Positions 1 through 10,200 of a stretch of 64,000 nucleotides of DNA are shown piece by piece. The position numbers were made by a program, and so were the translations under genes. A model generated the notes under the pieces. The model was not told where the DNA came from and made no database searches. It was given only the letters and a program-made list of their open reading frames with translations. How positions within the stretch are numbered: the first letter of the stretch is position 1; each line of letters begins with the position of its first letter. Source of the stretch: Fontibacillus phaseoli (GTDB taxonomy: Bacteria > Bacillota > Bacilli > Paenibacillales > Paenibacillaceae); assembly GCF_003337355.1 (NCBI RefSeq), contig NZ_QPJW01000007.1, positions 184,919 through 248,918 of the forward strand, given 5' to 3'.

Positions 1-171
1 CGAGATATCGGTAATCAGAATGTCGACCGGCTTTTCTTGCAATGCCTGTAGAGCGGCTTTCCCGTTTTCGGCCTGGCCGACGATCTCCATGCCGAGCTGG
101 GCCCAATCCACGATATCGTACAATCCTTCGATAATAAACGGCTCATCATCCACAAGAAATACTTTATACAT
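1..171 (-). CDS. YesN-type response regulator, N-terminal fragment (cut by window edge)
   Basis: Only the first 57 residues lie in the window. They form the start of a receiver domain: the acidic pair DDE at residues 8-10 and the phospho-acceptor D55 in LITDIS are visible. The partner histidine kinase lies immediately upstream and its stop codon overlaps this start by 8 bases, so the two are translationally coupled. By analogy with the two complete pairs in this window, the missing C-terminus is expected to carry an AraC-type helix-turn-helix. That part is inferred, not seen. Confidence 0.9.
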   Translation of the reverse strand, partial: MYKVFLVDDEPFIIEGLYDIVDWAQLGMEIVGQAENGKAALQALQEKPVDILITDIS

Positions 172-1987
172 TCCGGTCACCTTCCTCTAGCTCGGGGAAA
201 GTCACGACCACCGTCGTTCCTTTGCCCTCTTCGCTGCGCACTTCCACTCCATAAGCATCCCCGTACAGCAGTTTCAATCTCTCATGAATACTCCGCAGGC
301 CGAAGGATTCCGAATATTCGTCGGGCTTCTGAAGTCCTTGATTAATTTCCTCCAGCCTGTCCGGTGGAATCCCCCGACCGTTATCCTCCACCTTGGCTTG
401 CAGCATTCCTCCATCGGAAGAGACTACGGAAATCGAGACGATGTTATCGGCCCGGTCTGTCCGCAGCCCGTGGATGATGTAATTTTCGATAATCGGCTGC
501 AGGGACATTTTCATGACAGGCCTGGTATCAAGTCCTTTGTCATAATGAATTTCATACGCCAGCCTGTCCTTATAACGGATCCGGAACAGCTCAAGATACA
601 TTCGGCAGGCTTCCAGTTCATCCTTTAACGTGTAATTCCGCTTTTGCTGCACATAATTTTTGAAGAGCATCGACAGGCTGTAGATCATTTCGCCGACATC
701 GTTCGCTCCCTGCGAAACGGCGCGCATGCGGATCACTTCCAGCGTGTTGTACAGAAAGTGGGGATTGACCCTGGATTCCAGCGCTTTCAATTCGGATTGC
801 TTTTGCTTGATTTCCGCCTTATAGACCCTGTTGATATAAACATTCAAATTATCAAGCACGCTGTTAAAGCTCTTGGAAATGAGCCCAAGCTCATCATCCC
901 GGTCGTCTTCAATGCGCACCGACAAATCGCCGTTTCTTACCTTGCGCGTAAAACGGACGATGCCGTAGGTCCGTTTGGCAAAATTGCTGATAAACAGGGA
1001 CGGCAGGATGATCGCCACCAAAATACAAATCGCGCTGATCGTCAGGATGGTGTTCCGGAGACCGCGATAAGTTTTGGCAAGTTCATTTTTCGGGACCGTA
1101 CTCAGAACAGTGAAGCTCCCCTGGTTTTGCATTAATTTCGTGACAATCAAATCGCCGCCTATAGTACCGTTGTCATACACGGAATTGACCTGATCGAAAT
1201 GGGGGTACTTCCGGCCGTAATACGTGCCCGAACTATCGAATAGAACATCGCCTTTACTTGAAATCACGAGAATTTGGCCTTTCAAATTATCACGAAAACG
1301 CTCCAGAGTATCCTGCACCCGGTTCGTGTCGAAATAGACGACCAACTGTCCCATGTTTCGCAAAGACTGATTATTATTGACGGGAACCCGCACAGAGTAC
1401 ACCGGCGTTTCCGGCATGCCGATCGTTTTGCGGATCCAGATATTCGGCAGGGAGACGCCGGCTTCTTCCTCCAGATACATCGCATCGGGAACATAGGAAC
1501 GGGAGGCGTTGGTCGGAATGATTTTAAACTGCTTAAAACTATTATAGGCGTATAATTGCTGCATATCCGCACTGTACAGCATAAGGCTCATAATATCCCG
1601 GTCATCCTCGACCTGGTTTCTGAAATATTGGACCGTATCCGTGGTGGAACCCGTATCGTTGAAAAACCGGTCCAGCCTGTACTTCACATAATCCTGATAA
1701 GGATGCTCCATAAAATAGGACGTATTATAAGCCAGTTCCCGGTCACGGTAGACGTCGCGCAGCATCCGCTGAACGGATTCGTATTTGCCGGAGATATAAT
1801 TCGAAACGCTTTCTATCGCGCTTTTCTGCACGTCCATTTGCCGCTGGACTGCGGCTTCCGACATCACCTGATACATCAGATAGGAGAACGTAATAATCGT
1901 CAGAATCATGATCATGGAGAAGAACAGGATGATTTTCATGAACAGATTGTTTTTGAAGTATTTTCGGTAGATGCCTCCTACGATCAT
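164..1987 (-). CDS. YesM-type sensor histidine kinase
   Basis: A 607-residue membrane sensor kinase that would phosphorylate the overlapping YesN-type regulator. An N-terminal transmembrane helix (about residues 17-40) is followed by a large extracellular sensing region (about 40-305), a second helix (about 310-335), a HAMP-like linker and the His_kinase domain with VNPHFLYNTLE; the phosphorylated histidine is about H410. The ATPase domain follows, with the N box PIIENYI and the G1 motif DNGRGIPPDRL. The start at 1987 is chosen because AAAGGAGAG lies just upstream of it; an upstream in-frame ATG has no ribosome site. Such pairs in Paenibacillus usually control an adjacent sugar importer, which here would lie beyond the left edge. 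Confidence 0.93.
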   Translation of the reverse strand: MIVGGIYRKYFKNNLFMKIILFFSMIMILTIITFSYLMYQVMSEAAVQRQMDVQKSAIESVSNYISGKYESVQRMLRDVYRDRELAYNTSYFMEHPYQDYVKYRLDRFFNDTGSTTDTVQYFRNQVEDDRDIMSLMLYSADMQQLYAYNSFKQFKIIPTNASRSYVPDAMYLEEEAGVSLPNIWIRKTIGMPETPVYSVRVPVNNNQSLRNMGQLVVYFDTNRVQDTLERFRDNLKGQILVISSKGDVLFDSSGTYYGRKYPHFDQVNSVYDNGTIGGDLIVTKLMQNQGSFTVLSTVPKNELAKTYRGLRNTILTISAICILVAIILPSLFISNFAKRTYGIVRFTRKVRNGDLSVRIEDDRDDELGLISKSFNSVLDNLNVYINRVYKAEIKQKQSELKALESRVNPHFLYNTLEVIRMRAVSQGANDVGEMIYSLSMLFKNYVQQKRNYTLKDELEACRMYLELFRIRYKDRLAYEIHYDKGLDTRPVMKMSLQPIIENYIIHGLRTDRADNIVSISVVSSDGGMLQAKVEDNGRGIPPDRLEEINQGLQKPDEYSESFGLRSIHERLKLLYGDAYGVEVRSEEGKGTTVVVTFPELEEGDRNV

Positions 1988-2427
1988 ATCGCTCTCCTTT
2001 CCGCCAGGCGGCCGATTAACAAGATTATAACATGACCAAGCAAGCATTGCGGCTAGCCCCAATTCGGTTGCGCTTATTACAAGACGGTATGCGCACGTTC
2101 ATTATCCAATCCGCTAAAACGCATTTTTCGGCTAAATTCGGCAACCGTCTCGGCCGCACTGGCTAAAGTAAAAAAACGCGCGTTTCCCTTTACCTAAAAG
2201 GGAGTCATAATCGTAATGATGAAGTTCCTTTAAAGTTTGCATTATGCACGCGGTTTGGAGTCCAGTTAGTTAAAGCAACTAATTCGTGCTCCAATGGCCC
2301 GGCTTCTCGGCTCAGTTGGGCCAGGCTCCAAGGCGGATCAGCAGGCTCAACGGCCCAGACTCATCAGAATGGGCTAGCCCCTCTCTGCCCGGCTCATTTG
2401 CAGGGCTCATCAGGCCTGGCCCCCAAG
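1988..2427. other. Intergenic region without a credible gene
   Basis: No credible gene is seen. At 2176-2208 there is a CGCGCG palindrome and a CCCTTT/AAAGGG hairpin followed, on the minus strand, by a T-run, which may terminate leftward transcription. The stretch 2296-2425 is GC-rich with irregular GGCTCA and GGCCC units (at least five GGCTCA copies) that are unevenly spaced. Part of the hairpin sequence (ACCTAA...GGAGTC) recurs at 2694-2707, and GTGCTCCAAT occurs both at 2286 and 2627, so the whole block may be a composite repeat. Confidence 0.5.
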
Positions 2428-2618
2428 ATTAACTGGAAATCCTACAGTTCATTCGCACGGCAAACCCGTTCTTAGCAAATTAACTGGGAAGCCTACAGCT
2501 AATTCCGGCACTTTAAGTGAAAACGGCGGAAAATGTGAAAGTTACCTGTAGGTAATACAGTTAATTGGCCCGAACGACCGAATCCCGCAATATTAACTGT
2601 AGGAAATACAGTTAAGTG
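2428..2618. repeat. Four palindromic interspersed repeat units
   Basis: Four related units begin near 2428, 2478, 2541 and 2591. Each is built around TTAACTG, a short centre and CAGTTAA. The last is a near-perfect inverted repeat, with arms TTAACTGTA and TACAGTTAA around GGAAA. The first two read in one orientation and the last two in the other. They lie in the noncoding gap between the histidine kinase and xylB. I see no open frame in them. Whether they recur across the genome cannot be seen here. Confidence 0.7.
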
Positions 2619-2676
2619 CCTGGCTGGTGCTCCAATAGGAGCAGCCCGTACTAGCACGCACCGGCTAATAGTAAGT

Positions 2677-2721
2677 AAAGCGCGTGATTCCCATTACCTA
2701 AGGAGTCGCGCGCTTTTTATT
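2677..2721 (-). terminator. Probable terminator after xylB
   Basis: Imperfect inverted repeat (GCGCGTGATTCC against GGAGTCGCGCGC, with G-U pairs) 32 bases past the xylB stop. A T-run follows on the plus strand and a weaker one on the minus strand, so it may act in both directions. Confidence 0.6.
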
Positions 2722-2752
2722 TGTTATCTACTTTTCACTCCGACTAACCGCG

Positions 2753-4249
2753 TTAACCGCGGAATTCCTGCAGTCCCTCGTTCAGCGAGCGGGTTGCGGA
2801 GTAAACTTGCTGATACAGCTTGAACAAGCGGCCGTAAGTTTCCACGTTAGCCGGGATCGGCTCATACGTTTTGCCGTAGCCGATAAACTTGTCGGCGCAC
2901 TCTTTCAGGCTGCCGAACCAGCCGCAGCCGACAGCAGCCATCATGGCCGAGCCCATGGCCGGGCCTTGCTCGTTCTTCAGCGACACGACCGGCGTGCCGA
3001 AGATGTCGGCCTGCATTTGCAACCAGACCGGATTTTTGGCGCCGCCGCCGATGGAAATGACGCGTTCGACCGTGATGCCGGCTTCGCGGAACAAGGCCAC
3101 GGATTCGGCCAGCGAGAACGTGATGCCTTCCATCACTGCGCGGGCGAGATGTTCGCGGCGGTGCGTGCCGGACAGGCCGATGAAGCTGCCGCGGATCACG
3201 CTGTCCGCATGCGGCGTGCGTTCGCCGACCAGATACGGCGTGAACAACAGGCCGTCCGCGCCCGGAGGCAGCGAGCCGACAGGCTCCAGCAGTTCACTAA
3301 AGCTGAGCTCCGGCGCGAGCGAGTCTTTGAACCAGCTCAGCGAGTAGCCAGCCGCAAGGGTCACGCCCATGGCGTAAAAAGCGCCCGGATGCGCATGGTT
3401 GAAGAAGTGTACCTTGCCGGCGAAGTCCTTGTTCTTGTCCTCCTCATACGTGAGGACAACGCCGGACGTGCCGATGCTGCACAGCGCATCGCCCTTACGG
3501 ACAATGCCGGCGCCTACCGCGCCGCAAGCATTGTCCGCGCCGCCGCCGAACACCCGGGTGTCCGGCGAGAGCCCGCTCTGCTGCGCGAATTCCGGCAGCA
3601 GCGTGCCGGTTTGCTCCGTGCTGCCGACCAGCGGCGGGCAGAACCCTTCCGGAAGGCCGAACGCCTGAGCGATCTCCTCGCTCCAGGCCCCTTCCGGAAC
3701 GTTCAGCAGCAGCGTGCCTGCGGCATCGGAGATTTCCATCTCTACGCGCCCGGTCATCCGGTAGCGTAAGTAATCCTTCGGCAGCACGAACCGTGCCGCC
3801 TTGGCGAACAGCTCGGGCTCATGCTTTTGCACCCACAGGATTTTCGGCAACGTAAATCCTTCCAAAGCCGCATTGCGTGTAATGTCGAGCAGCTTGCCGC
3901 CGAGCTTCTGCTCGATTTCCCGGCACTCCTTCGTCGTGCGCGTATCGTTCCACAGGATCGCATTGCGCAGCACGTTGTTCTGCTCATCCAGCAGCACCAT
4001 GCCATGCATTTGTCCCGAGAAGGACACGCCTTCGATATCTTCCCCCGAAACTCCGTTTTCTTGAAGCAACTGCTTCAGGCAGGCTACCGTTCCGTTTACC
4101 CATTCCTCCGGATTTTGTTCGCTGTAGCCCGGACGCTCCTGAATCAGCGGGTAAGCAGCCGTAGCTTCTCCCTTGATTTCTCCCTCCTTGTTCACCAGCA
4201 CCGTCTTTACCGAGCTTGTGCCAAGGTCAATCCCGATTACGTATTTCAT
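2753..4249 (-). CDS. xylB: Xylulokinase
   Basis: Phosphorylates D-xylulose with ATP to D-xylulose 5-phosphate, which enters the pentose phosphate pathway; cytosolic. The 498-residue protein has the full FGGY-kinase layout: the N-terminal phosphate loop IGIDLGTSSVKTV, the sugar-binding SGQMHGMV, a central GGGADNACGAVGAG and GTSGVV, and the C-terminal nucleotide motif GGGAKNPVWLQMQADIFG. The length is normal for the family. The start at 4249 has GAAGGGAG upstream; an in-frame extension further upstream runs through the hairpin after xylA and is rejected. It is the second gene of the xylA-xylB operon. No xylose transporter is adjacent. Confidence 0.98.
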   Translation of the reverse strand: MKYVIGIDLGTSSVKTVLVNKEGEIKGEATAAYPLIQERPGYSEQNPEEWVNGTVACLKQLLQENGVSGEDIEGVSFSGQMHGMVLLDEQNNVLRNAILWNDTRTTKECREIEQKLGGKLLDITRNAALEGFTLPKILWVQKHEPELFAKAARFVLPKDYLRYRMTGRVEMEISDAAGTLLLNVPEGAWSEEIAQAFGLPEGFCPPLVGSTEQTGTLLPEFAQQSGLSPDTRVFGGGADNACGAVGAGIVRKGDALCSIGTSGVVLTYEEDKNKDFAGKVHFFNHAHPGAFYAMGVTLAAGYSLSWFKDSLAPELSFSELLEPVGSLPPGADGLLFTPYLVGERTPHADSVIRGSFIGLSGTHRREHLARAVMEGITFSLAESVALFREAGITVERVISIGGGAKNPVWLQMQADIFGTPVVSLKNEQGPAMGSAMMAAVGCGWFGSLKECADKFIGYGKTYEPIPANVETYGRLFKLYQQVYSATRSLNEGLQEFRG

Positions 4250-4303
4250 CACTTTACGCTCTCCCTTCAACCAAATAGTCAAGCCGTGGCCATCCGGCCA
4301 AAT

Positions 4304-4340
4304 ACCACAAAAAGGGACGGCAGGCGTCCCTTTTTGTGGT
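4304..4340 (-). terminator. Intercistronic hairpin between xylA and xylB
   Basis: A perfect 16-base-pair stem with a 5-base loop (arms 4304-4319 and 4325-4340). The inner GGGACG/CGTCCC pair is flanked by A5 and T5, the form of a bidirectional intrinsic terminator. It lies 45 bases after the xylA stop and before the xylB ribosome site. It probably causes partial termination or stabilises the xylA transcript, giving more isomerase than kinase. Confidence 0.75.
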
Positions 4341-4385
4341 TTCAATCAAAGATCAATCGCACCGGTATGCGTTCTAACCGATTAC

Positions 4386-5702
4386 TTATTTTGTTCCGAA
4401 AATGTATTCGTTCAAACGGGCTTTCACCAGCTCGAGATGGTTCGATTTATTACGGATGTCGCTGTGCTCAAGGGCATAAACTTCCAACGATTTGAAGTTG
4501 GCTTTGCCGGACAGAATGTCTGCGCCGATTCCGGATTTGAAGCTGGAGTAGCGCTCTTCGAGCAATCCGTCGATGAATTTCTCTTCTTTCATTTTAGCAG
4601 CCACTTTCAGGCCTTTAGCAAAAGTATCCATACCAGCGATGTGAGCATAGAACAAATCTTCCGGCTCAAAAGAAGAACGTCTTACTTTCGCGTCGAAGTT
4701 CACGCCGCCGGAGCCGATGCCGCCATTTTCGAGAATTTCATACATAGCGAGCGTAACGGAATACAAATCGGTAGGGAACTCGTCAGTATCCCAGCCGAGC
4801 AGCATGTCGCCTTGGTTAGCATCGATCGAACCGAGCATGTTGTTGATGCGGGCTACGCGCAGCTCATGTTCAAAAGTGTGGCCTGCAAGCGTAGCATGGT
4901 TAGCTTCCAGGTTGAGTTTGAAATGATCTTGCAAATTGTATTTTTGCAGGAACGCGATCGTAGTAGCCGCGTCGAAATCGTATTGGTGTTTCGTAGGCTC
5001 TTTTGGTTTTGGCTCAATCAGGAATTGGCCTTTGAAGCCGATTTCTTTGGCATAGTCGATGGCCATTTGGAAGAATCTTGCCAGGTTGTCAAGCTCAAGG
5101 CCCATATCGGTGTTCAGCAGGGACTCGTAACCCTCGCGGCCGCCCCAGAACACATAGTTTTCTGCGCCCAGTTCAACCGCAGTTTCCAAACCTTTTTTAA
5201 CTTGAGCTGCTGCATAAGCGAATACGTCAGCGTTCGAAGTCGTTGCCGCACCATGGACATAACGCGGGTTCGAGAACATGTTAGCCGTGTTCCAAAGCAG
5301 TTTAACGCCTGTCGATTTCATGCCTTCTTTCAATTTAGCAACGATCACGTCGAGGTTTTGGTTGGATTCCTTCAATGTCGCGCCTTCCGGTGCCACGTCA
5401 ACGTCATGGAAGCAGTAGTAAGGGGCGCCGAGTTTTTCAAGGAATTCGAAGTTAACTTCTACGCGCTCTTTAGCCAAATCCAAGCCGGATACGGTTTCCC
5501 AAGGACGGATCATGTTGCCTTGACCAAAAGGATCGCTGCCGTTCATTGTAAAAGTGTGCCAGTAAGCTACCGCAAACCGGAGGTGTTCTTTCATCGATTT
5601 TCCGAGTACGACTTCATTTTCGTTATAATGTTTAAATGCCAGAGGGTTGGTGGAGCCTGCGCCTTCATACTGAATCTTGCTAATGTTCTTGAAATAACTC
5701 AC
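4386..5702 (-). CDS. xylA: Xylose isomerase
   Basis: Converts D-xylose to D-xylulose with divalent metal ions, the first step of xylose use; cytosolic tetramer in the family. The 438-residue length fits the longer class of xylose isomerases. Family features seen include the active-site stretch with [20 protein letters not shown], the metal-binding [23 protein letters not shown], and DANQGD. The start codon is GTG at 5702, preceded by AGGGAGG at good spacing; no ATG is better placed. It is the first gene of the xyl operon, divergent from xylR, and its promoter overlaps the XylR operator at 5905-5932. Confidence 0.98.
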   Translation of the reverse strand: MSYFKNISKIQYEGAGSTNPLAFKHYNENEVVLGKSMKEHLRFAVAYWHTFTMNGSDPFGQGNMIRPWETVSGLDLAKERVEVNFEFLEKLGAPYYCFHDVDVAPEGATLKESNQNLDVIVAKLKEGMKSTGVKLLWNTANMFSNPRYVHGAATTSNADVFAYAAAQVKKGLETAVELGAENYVFWGGREGYESLLNTDMGLELDNLARFFQMAIDYAKEIGFKGQFLIEPKPKEPTKHQYDFDAATTIAFLQKYNLQDHFKLNLEANHATLAGHTFEHELRVARINNMLGSIDANQGDMLLGWDTDEFPTDLYSVTLAMYEILENGGIGSGGVNFDAKVRRSSFEPEDLFYAHIAGMDTFAKGLKVAAKMKEEKFIDGLLEERYSSFKSGIGADILSGKANFKSLEVYALEHSDIRNKSNHLELVKARLNEYIFGTK

Positions 5703-5899
5703 GTTTGAGTCCTCCCTGCATGATTTTAAATTTTAGTAAGCCCTTTCATGGGCTCCCTTAAAAAGATAGTTCAACAAATCAATTTTCGTTACTGTTCCTC
5801 GTATTCTAGGTGGTGAAAATCACATTTTTTGAACTTGATTCCAAAGGTAGCATGCCCCTTGTAATTCATCGCATGCCCTTTTCAACTAGATCGTATCAC

Positions 5900-5927
5900 G
5901 TTATACTTAGTTTGTCTAGTAAACTAA
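5900..5927 (-). promoter_or_regulatory. Candidate xylA promoter overlapping the operator
   Basis: Read leftward, TTAGTT and TATAAC are separated by 16 bases. The match is moderate, but both boxes fall on the XylR operator, which is where a repressible xyl promoter is expected. The leader to the GTG start is about 190 bases. Confidence 0.5.
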
Positions 5928-5932
5928 CTAAG
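5905..5932. promoter_or_regulatory. XylR operator
   Basis: Inverted repeat TTAGTTT / AAACTAA (5907-5913 and 5921-5927) with a 7-base spacer, also readable as ACTTAGTT / AACTAAGT. It closely resembles the known Bacillus xyl operators and lies between the divergent xylA and xylR genes. Confidence 0.85.
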
Positions 5933-6000
5933 TTATTCAGTTACCATTTTGTTTTTATGTTATGATGGCAAATATGAGCAAGTCTATACGGAGGATTATG

Positions 6001-7173
6001 ATGAAAATTACCGGCGACCAGCAGTTGATAAAAAAAATGAACAAGAGCATCGTGCTGGACACGATTCGTCAGCGCCAACCCTTGTCCCGCGCGGATATAG
6101 CTGCCGGAATCGGTCTGAACAAAGCGACGGTCTCCTCGCTCGTCTCCGAATTGATCAACAGTAACCTCGTCACCGAAATCGGTCCGGGCGAATCGAGCGG
6201 AGGGCGGAAACCGACTCTCCTTCTTTTTAATAAAAGTGCGGGCTTTGCCATCGGCGTGGATATTCGGGTCAGCGATTTGCTGGCCGTGCTGGTCGATTTG
6301 GAGGGAAACGTCATTCGCGAGAAGAGCGTACCTTTGAGTGATTTTTCGCCGGAAATCGTTTTGGACCAAATCCGCAAAACCATCTCCCTGCTCAGCCGTA
6401 AGCTGCCGGAATCCCCCTACGGAATCATCGGAATCGGTATTGGCGTTCCCGGACTTGTCGATGAAAAAAGCAACGTCGTTTCCGCCCCCAATCTCGGTTG
6501 GGAACATGTTGATCTGGCCGGAGCGCTCGCTGGAGATCTTGGCGACAACATCCATATAGATAACGAGGCGAACGCCGGAGCCATTGGCGAGAAGCTTTAC
6601 GGTGCCGGAAGGGATTCGCTGAATCTGATTTACTTAAGCATCGGGGTAGGGATCGGCTCGGGAATTATCGTTGGAGGAGCACTGTACCGCGGCACCTCTA
6701 ATTTCTCCGGTGAGGTCGGCCATATGACCGTTGCCGAGAACGGCCCGCTTTGCCGGTGCGGCAACCGGGGTTGTTGGGAAACGCTTGCTTCGGAGAAGGC
6801 CCTGCTGGACCGGGCGGCCGCCATCTGGCCGGGAGATGATGCTCCTGATCTTGAGGATTTCCTGAAGGCTGCCAAACAAGGCGATGAAGAAGCCGTTAAT
6901 CTGCTTAATGAAATCGGCTCCCAACTCGGCGTGGGCCTGGCCAACCTGGTTAACATTCTAAACCCCGAACTCATTGTCATAGGCAACCGTCTATCGCTAG
7001 CCGGCGAGCTGTTTGAAGATGCCATGCTGCGCACGATCAAGAGCCGTAGTTTGTCCTATCACCGAAAAAAAACGCATGTCGATTTCGCTAAACTGGGCAT
7101 CCGTTCCACTGCACTAGGTGCGGCATCCATGCCGATCACGACCTTCCTGACGGACCCGGATATCAACATCTGA
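6001..7173 (+). CDS. xylR: Xylose operon repressor, ROK family
   Basis: A DNA-binding repressor that releases the xyl operator when xylose binds. The 390-residue protein has an N-terminal winged helix-turn-helix (LSRADIAAGIGLNKATVSS, about residues 28-47) and a C-terminal ROK domain. The ROK signature is clear: GVGIGSGIIVGGALYRG, then GEVGHMTV and the zinc-binding CRCGNRGCWE. The start at 6001 is preferred because GGAGG at 5990-5994 is 6 bases away; an ATG at 5998 is too close, and one at 5962 lacks a site. It is divergent from xylA, the usual arrangement in Bacillus relatives, and is followed by a strong terminator. Confidence 0.95.
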   Translation: MKITGDQQLIKKMNKSIVLDTIRQRQPLSRADIAAGIGLNKATVSSLVSELINSNLVTEIGPGESSGGRKPTLLLFNKSAGFAIGVDIRVSDLLAVLVDLEGNVIREKSVPLSDFSPEIVLDQIRKTISLLSRKLPESPYGIIGIGIGVPGLVDEKSNVVSAPNLGWEHVDLAGALAGDLGDNIHIDNEANAGAIGEKLYGAGRDSLNLIYLSIGVGIGSGIIVGGALYRGTSNFSGEVGHMTVAENGPLCRCGNRGCWETLASEKALLDRAAAIWPGDDAPDLEDFLKAAKQGDEEAVNLLNEIGSQLGVGLANLVNILNPELIVIGNRLSLAGELFEDAMLRTIKSRSLSYHRKKTHVDFAKLGIRSTALGAASMPITTFLTDPDINI

Positions 7174-7208
7174 ATAAGTATTACAGACGTTCGTTCTCCG
7201 ATATTTAT

Positions 7209-7250
7209 AAAAAGAGCAGGCGATTCCTCGGATCGCCTGCTCTCTTTATT
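7209..7250 (+). terminator. Bidirectional terminator between convergent genes
   Basis: Perfect 11-base-pair stem GAGCAGGCGAT / ATCGCCTGCTC with a 7-base loop, flanked by A-rich and T-rich runs, between the 3' ends of xylR and the GGDEF-EAL gene. Confidence 0.9.
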
Positions 7251-7263
7251 TGCTTAATGAAAT

Positions 7264-10200
7264 TCAAACCTGGGCTTTCCCGCTGAGGTCATAGACGGGG
7301 TTGCTGTGAAGCAACCTGATCGCTTCCTCTTCCGGAAGCGGTTTGCTGATATAATACCCTTGAATCACGTCGCACTTTGCCCGTTTGACATGCTGCATTT
7401 GCTGCTCCGTCTCGACGCCTTCCGCCACCACCTGAAGCCCCATCTTTCTGCCGATCAGTACGATCGCTCGGGCAAGCGAACGATTGTCATCGTCTTTCGG
7501 CACCTGTTCGATAAACGTTTTATCGATCTTCAGCGTCGTGATCGGCATTTGCTTAAGATACCCGAGCGACGAATACCCGGTGCCGAAGTCGTCGAGCGCA
7601 ATCTGGATGCCCTTGGATCTTAAGAAGGACAGGCTTTGAATAAGCCGATCGAACGACTCCACGATGGTCGACTCCGTGATTTCCAGCTCCAGATATTGCG
7701 GCTCAAGGCCTGTCACTTCAAGCGCCTCCATGACCTTATTAACGAAATTATCCTGAAGCAACTGAATCACCGAAATATTGACGGCAATTTTATAAGTTCC
7801 GTGTCCGTCGTCCTGCAACCGTTTGGCGAACATACATGACTGCAAAATAACCCATTCGCCAATGGAAACGATCAGTCTGCTATCCTCGGCAACCTTGATA
7901 AACGTGAGCGGCGAAACAAACCCGAGCTCCGGACTGTTCCAGCGGATCAGCGACTCGAAGCCGGTGATCCGGCCCGTTTTCAAACTGAGCTGCGGCTGAT
8001 AGTGGAGCAGGAACTCCCCGTTTTGCAAGCCCTGCCGCAAATATTTTTCCAGTTTAACCCGTTCATTGAACGCCTGCAGAAAAGAAGGATCGAAGACCAT
8101 ATATTTTCCCTTGCCCGCTTCTTTGGCCGCATACATGGCTACATCCGCATTCTTCAATATTTCCTCCGCGTTTTCTCCGTCTTGAGGATAATAGGAAATG
8201 CCGATGCTGACCGATACGTAAAGGTCGCTGCCATTGATATGGAACGGTTCGTGAAACCCTTCCAGCAAACGGTCGGCCAGATCGACCGTCTGCTCCTTCC
8301 GCTCCATGTTCTTCATAAGAATGACGAATTCATCCCCACCCAGCCGAAACAGGGTCCCTTCCTCTCTAATGATCTCGGAGAGGCGGGCGCTGGCATCCAT
8401 CAGCAGACGATCGCCGAATTTATGTCCCAGCGTGTCGTTAATATATTTGAAGTTATCCGTATCTACGAAAAACAAGGCCGCTTTTTCCTCGGGACGGGAG
8501 AACACTGCCTCCAACTCCTCCAGCAGGTACAGGCGATTCGGTAAATCACTGAGGGCATCGTAATAGGCCAGATACTGCAGACGCTGTTGAGACAATTTCA
8601 ATTCATGAATATCGGTATTCGATCCCGTAAACCGGCAGGCTTCCCCGTCTTCATTGAACACGATTTTTCCGCGAGCCTGAAACCAGCGGTATTCCCCGTC
8701 CTTCATACGGAGCCGATACTGACATTCAAACAGGGACTTGCGGTTTTCTATAGCCGCTTCCATTTCGCGCTCATAATCCTCCATATCATCCGTGTGAACA
8801 ATGTCTGTAAGCATCTCGCTGGTCACATGATCTTCATGGGTGTAACCCAATAGCTCGAACCATCTTTGGGAATAATAATACCGCTTTCGCACCAGGTCGA
8901 TTTCCCAAATCCCTCCATTAGAGGCTTCCGTAACACGGCGATAGCGCTCCTCATTCCGACGGAGCATCTCTTGATTCTCCAGCAGTTGCTCATAATTGAT
9001 CCGCAGCTCCTCCTGAGCCGCCGTCAACTCCTCGCAAACCGCTTCCAGGTCCTGATAGCTCTGCTGCAGGCGGAGCTCCGACTGCTTGCGTTCCGTAATA
9101 TCGATCATGGACCCGGCAAACCGGATAACATGGCCTTCGCTGTTTTTACGGAGTTTGCCTCGGGCTTCGATCCAATTATAGGACTCGTCCTTTTTGCGCA
9201 TCCGATACTCGCTTTCATACACCGGCGTCTTCCCGTCCAAATAGTCCTGGCGCCGCTTCATGGTATCGGCAAGATCGTCAGGGTGGACGAGCATTTTCCA
9301 GCCCTCGATGCTATGCGGGATCTCGAACCTGTCGTACCCGAGCAGTTCAAATATCCGATCGGAAACAAAGTAATAGTCCGAATCATGTACCTTATCCCAA
9401 ATGACCGCGCCCGATCCCAACGTCGCTAATCTGAACCGCTCTTCGCTGATGCGCAGCTTGTCCTCTTTTTTGATCAATTCATCGAACTGCAGTTCCAACT
9501 CCTCTTGGGTCGCCGCCAGTTCTTCATAGGTAGCCTCCAGCTCTTGATAGCTTTTTTGCAGCTTATTCTCATACATTTTGCGTTCCTGGATATCCACTCC
9601 AGCCACGATAAACACGTCCGGATCTCCCGACAAGCCGCGGATCGTGGCCGACCGGAACAAAAATACTTTAGGCGGGCTTCCGTCCGCGCAGACGAGTGTC
9701 ATTTCCCGGTCATCCGCAAATTTCATGGTCAATGCATCATCCAAAAGGGCGAACAGTTCAAAGTAACGTTCCTTCAGAACTGGCAGATTATCGTATTTCT
9801 TGCCGACGGCATCACTTTCCTTAATACCGGTAAGCCACTCGGCATATTTATTGAAGCGGAGAATTCTCCTATCCCCTTGTACCGCCCAGATAAACAGGTT
9901 CGTATGATCCAGGATATCTTTGGAGAATTCCTGTTCCCCGTAAATCGTTCTCCTGAGCCGGTTGATATACAGCTTAAGCAGTACATAACTCAAGGCAATA
10001 AGCAACACAAGGACACAGCCGACTAATATGTATCGGTTGCGGATTCGCTCCCCGTAAAAATCGGAATGCTTGAAGAAATACTTTTCGTATAATTCTTCAT
10101 AGTTCTTTTCCCCCCGCAGATCATCGATCCTTTGATTGATATAGTTCACCAGATCGGGCGATCCTTTGCTTACGCCATAGGCAATGTCTACGGGATACAG

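Noticed and set aside
2296..2425. GGCTCA-rich stretch considered as a CRISPR array
   Set aside because: Spacing is irregular, the repeat is too short, and no cas gene is near.
4250..4345. Upstream extension of xylB
   Set aside because: It would run through the intercistronic hairpin and ignores the good ribosome site before 4249.
4173..5708. Long open frame of 511 codons opposite xylA
   Set aside because: It lies wholly against the conserved xylose isomerase and xylB start, has no family motif, and arises from the codon pattern of the real strand.
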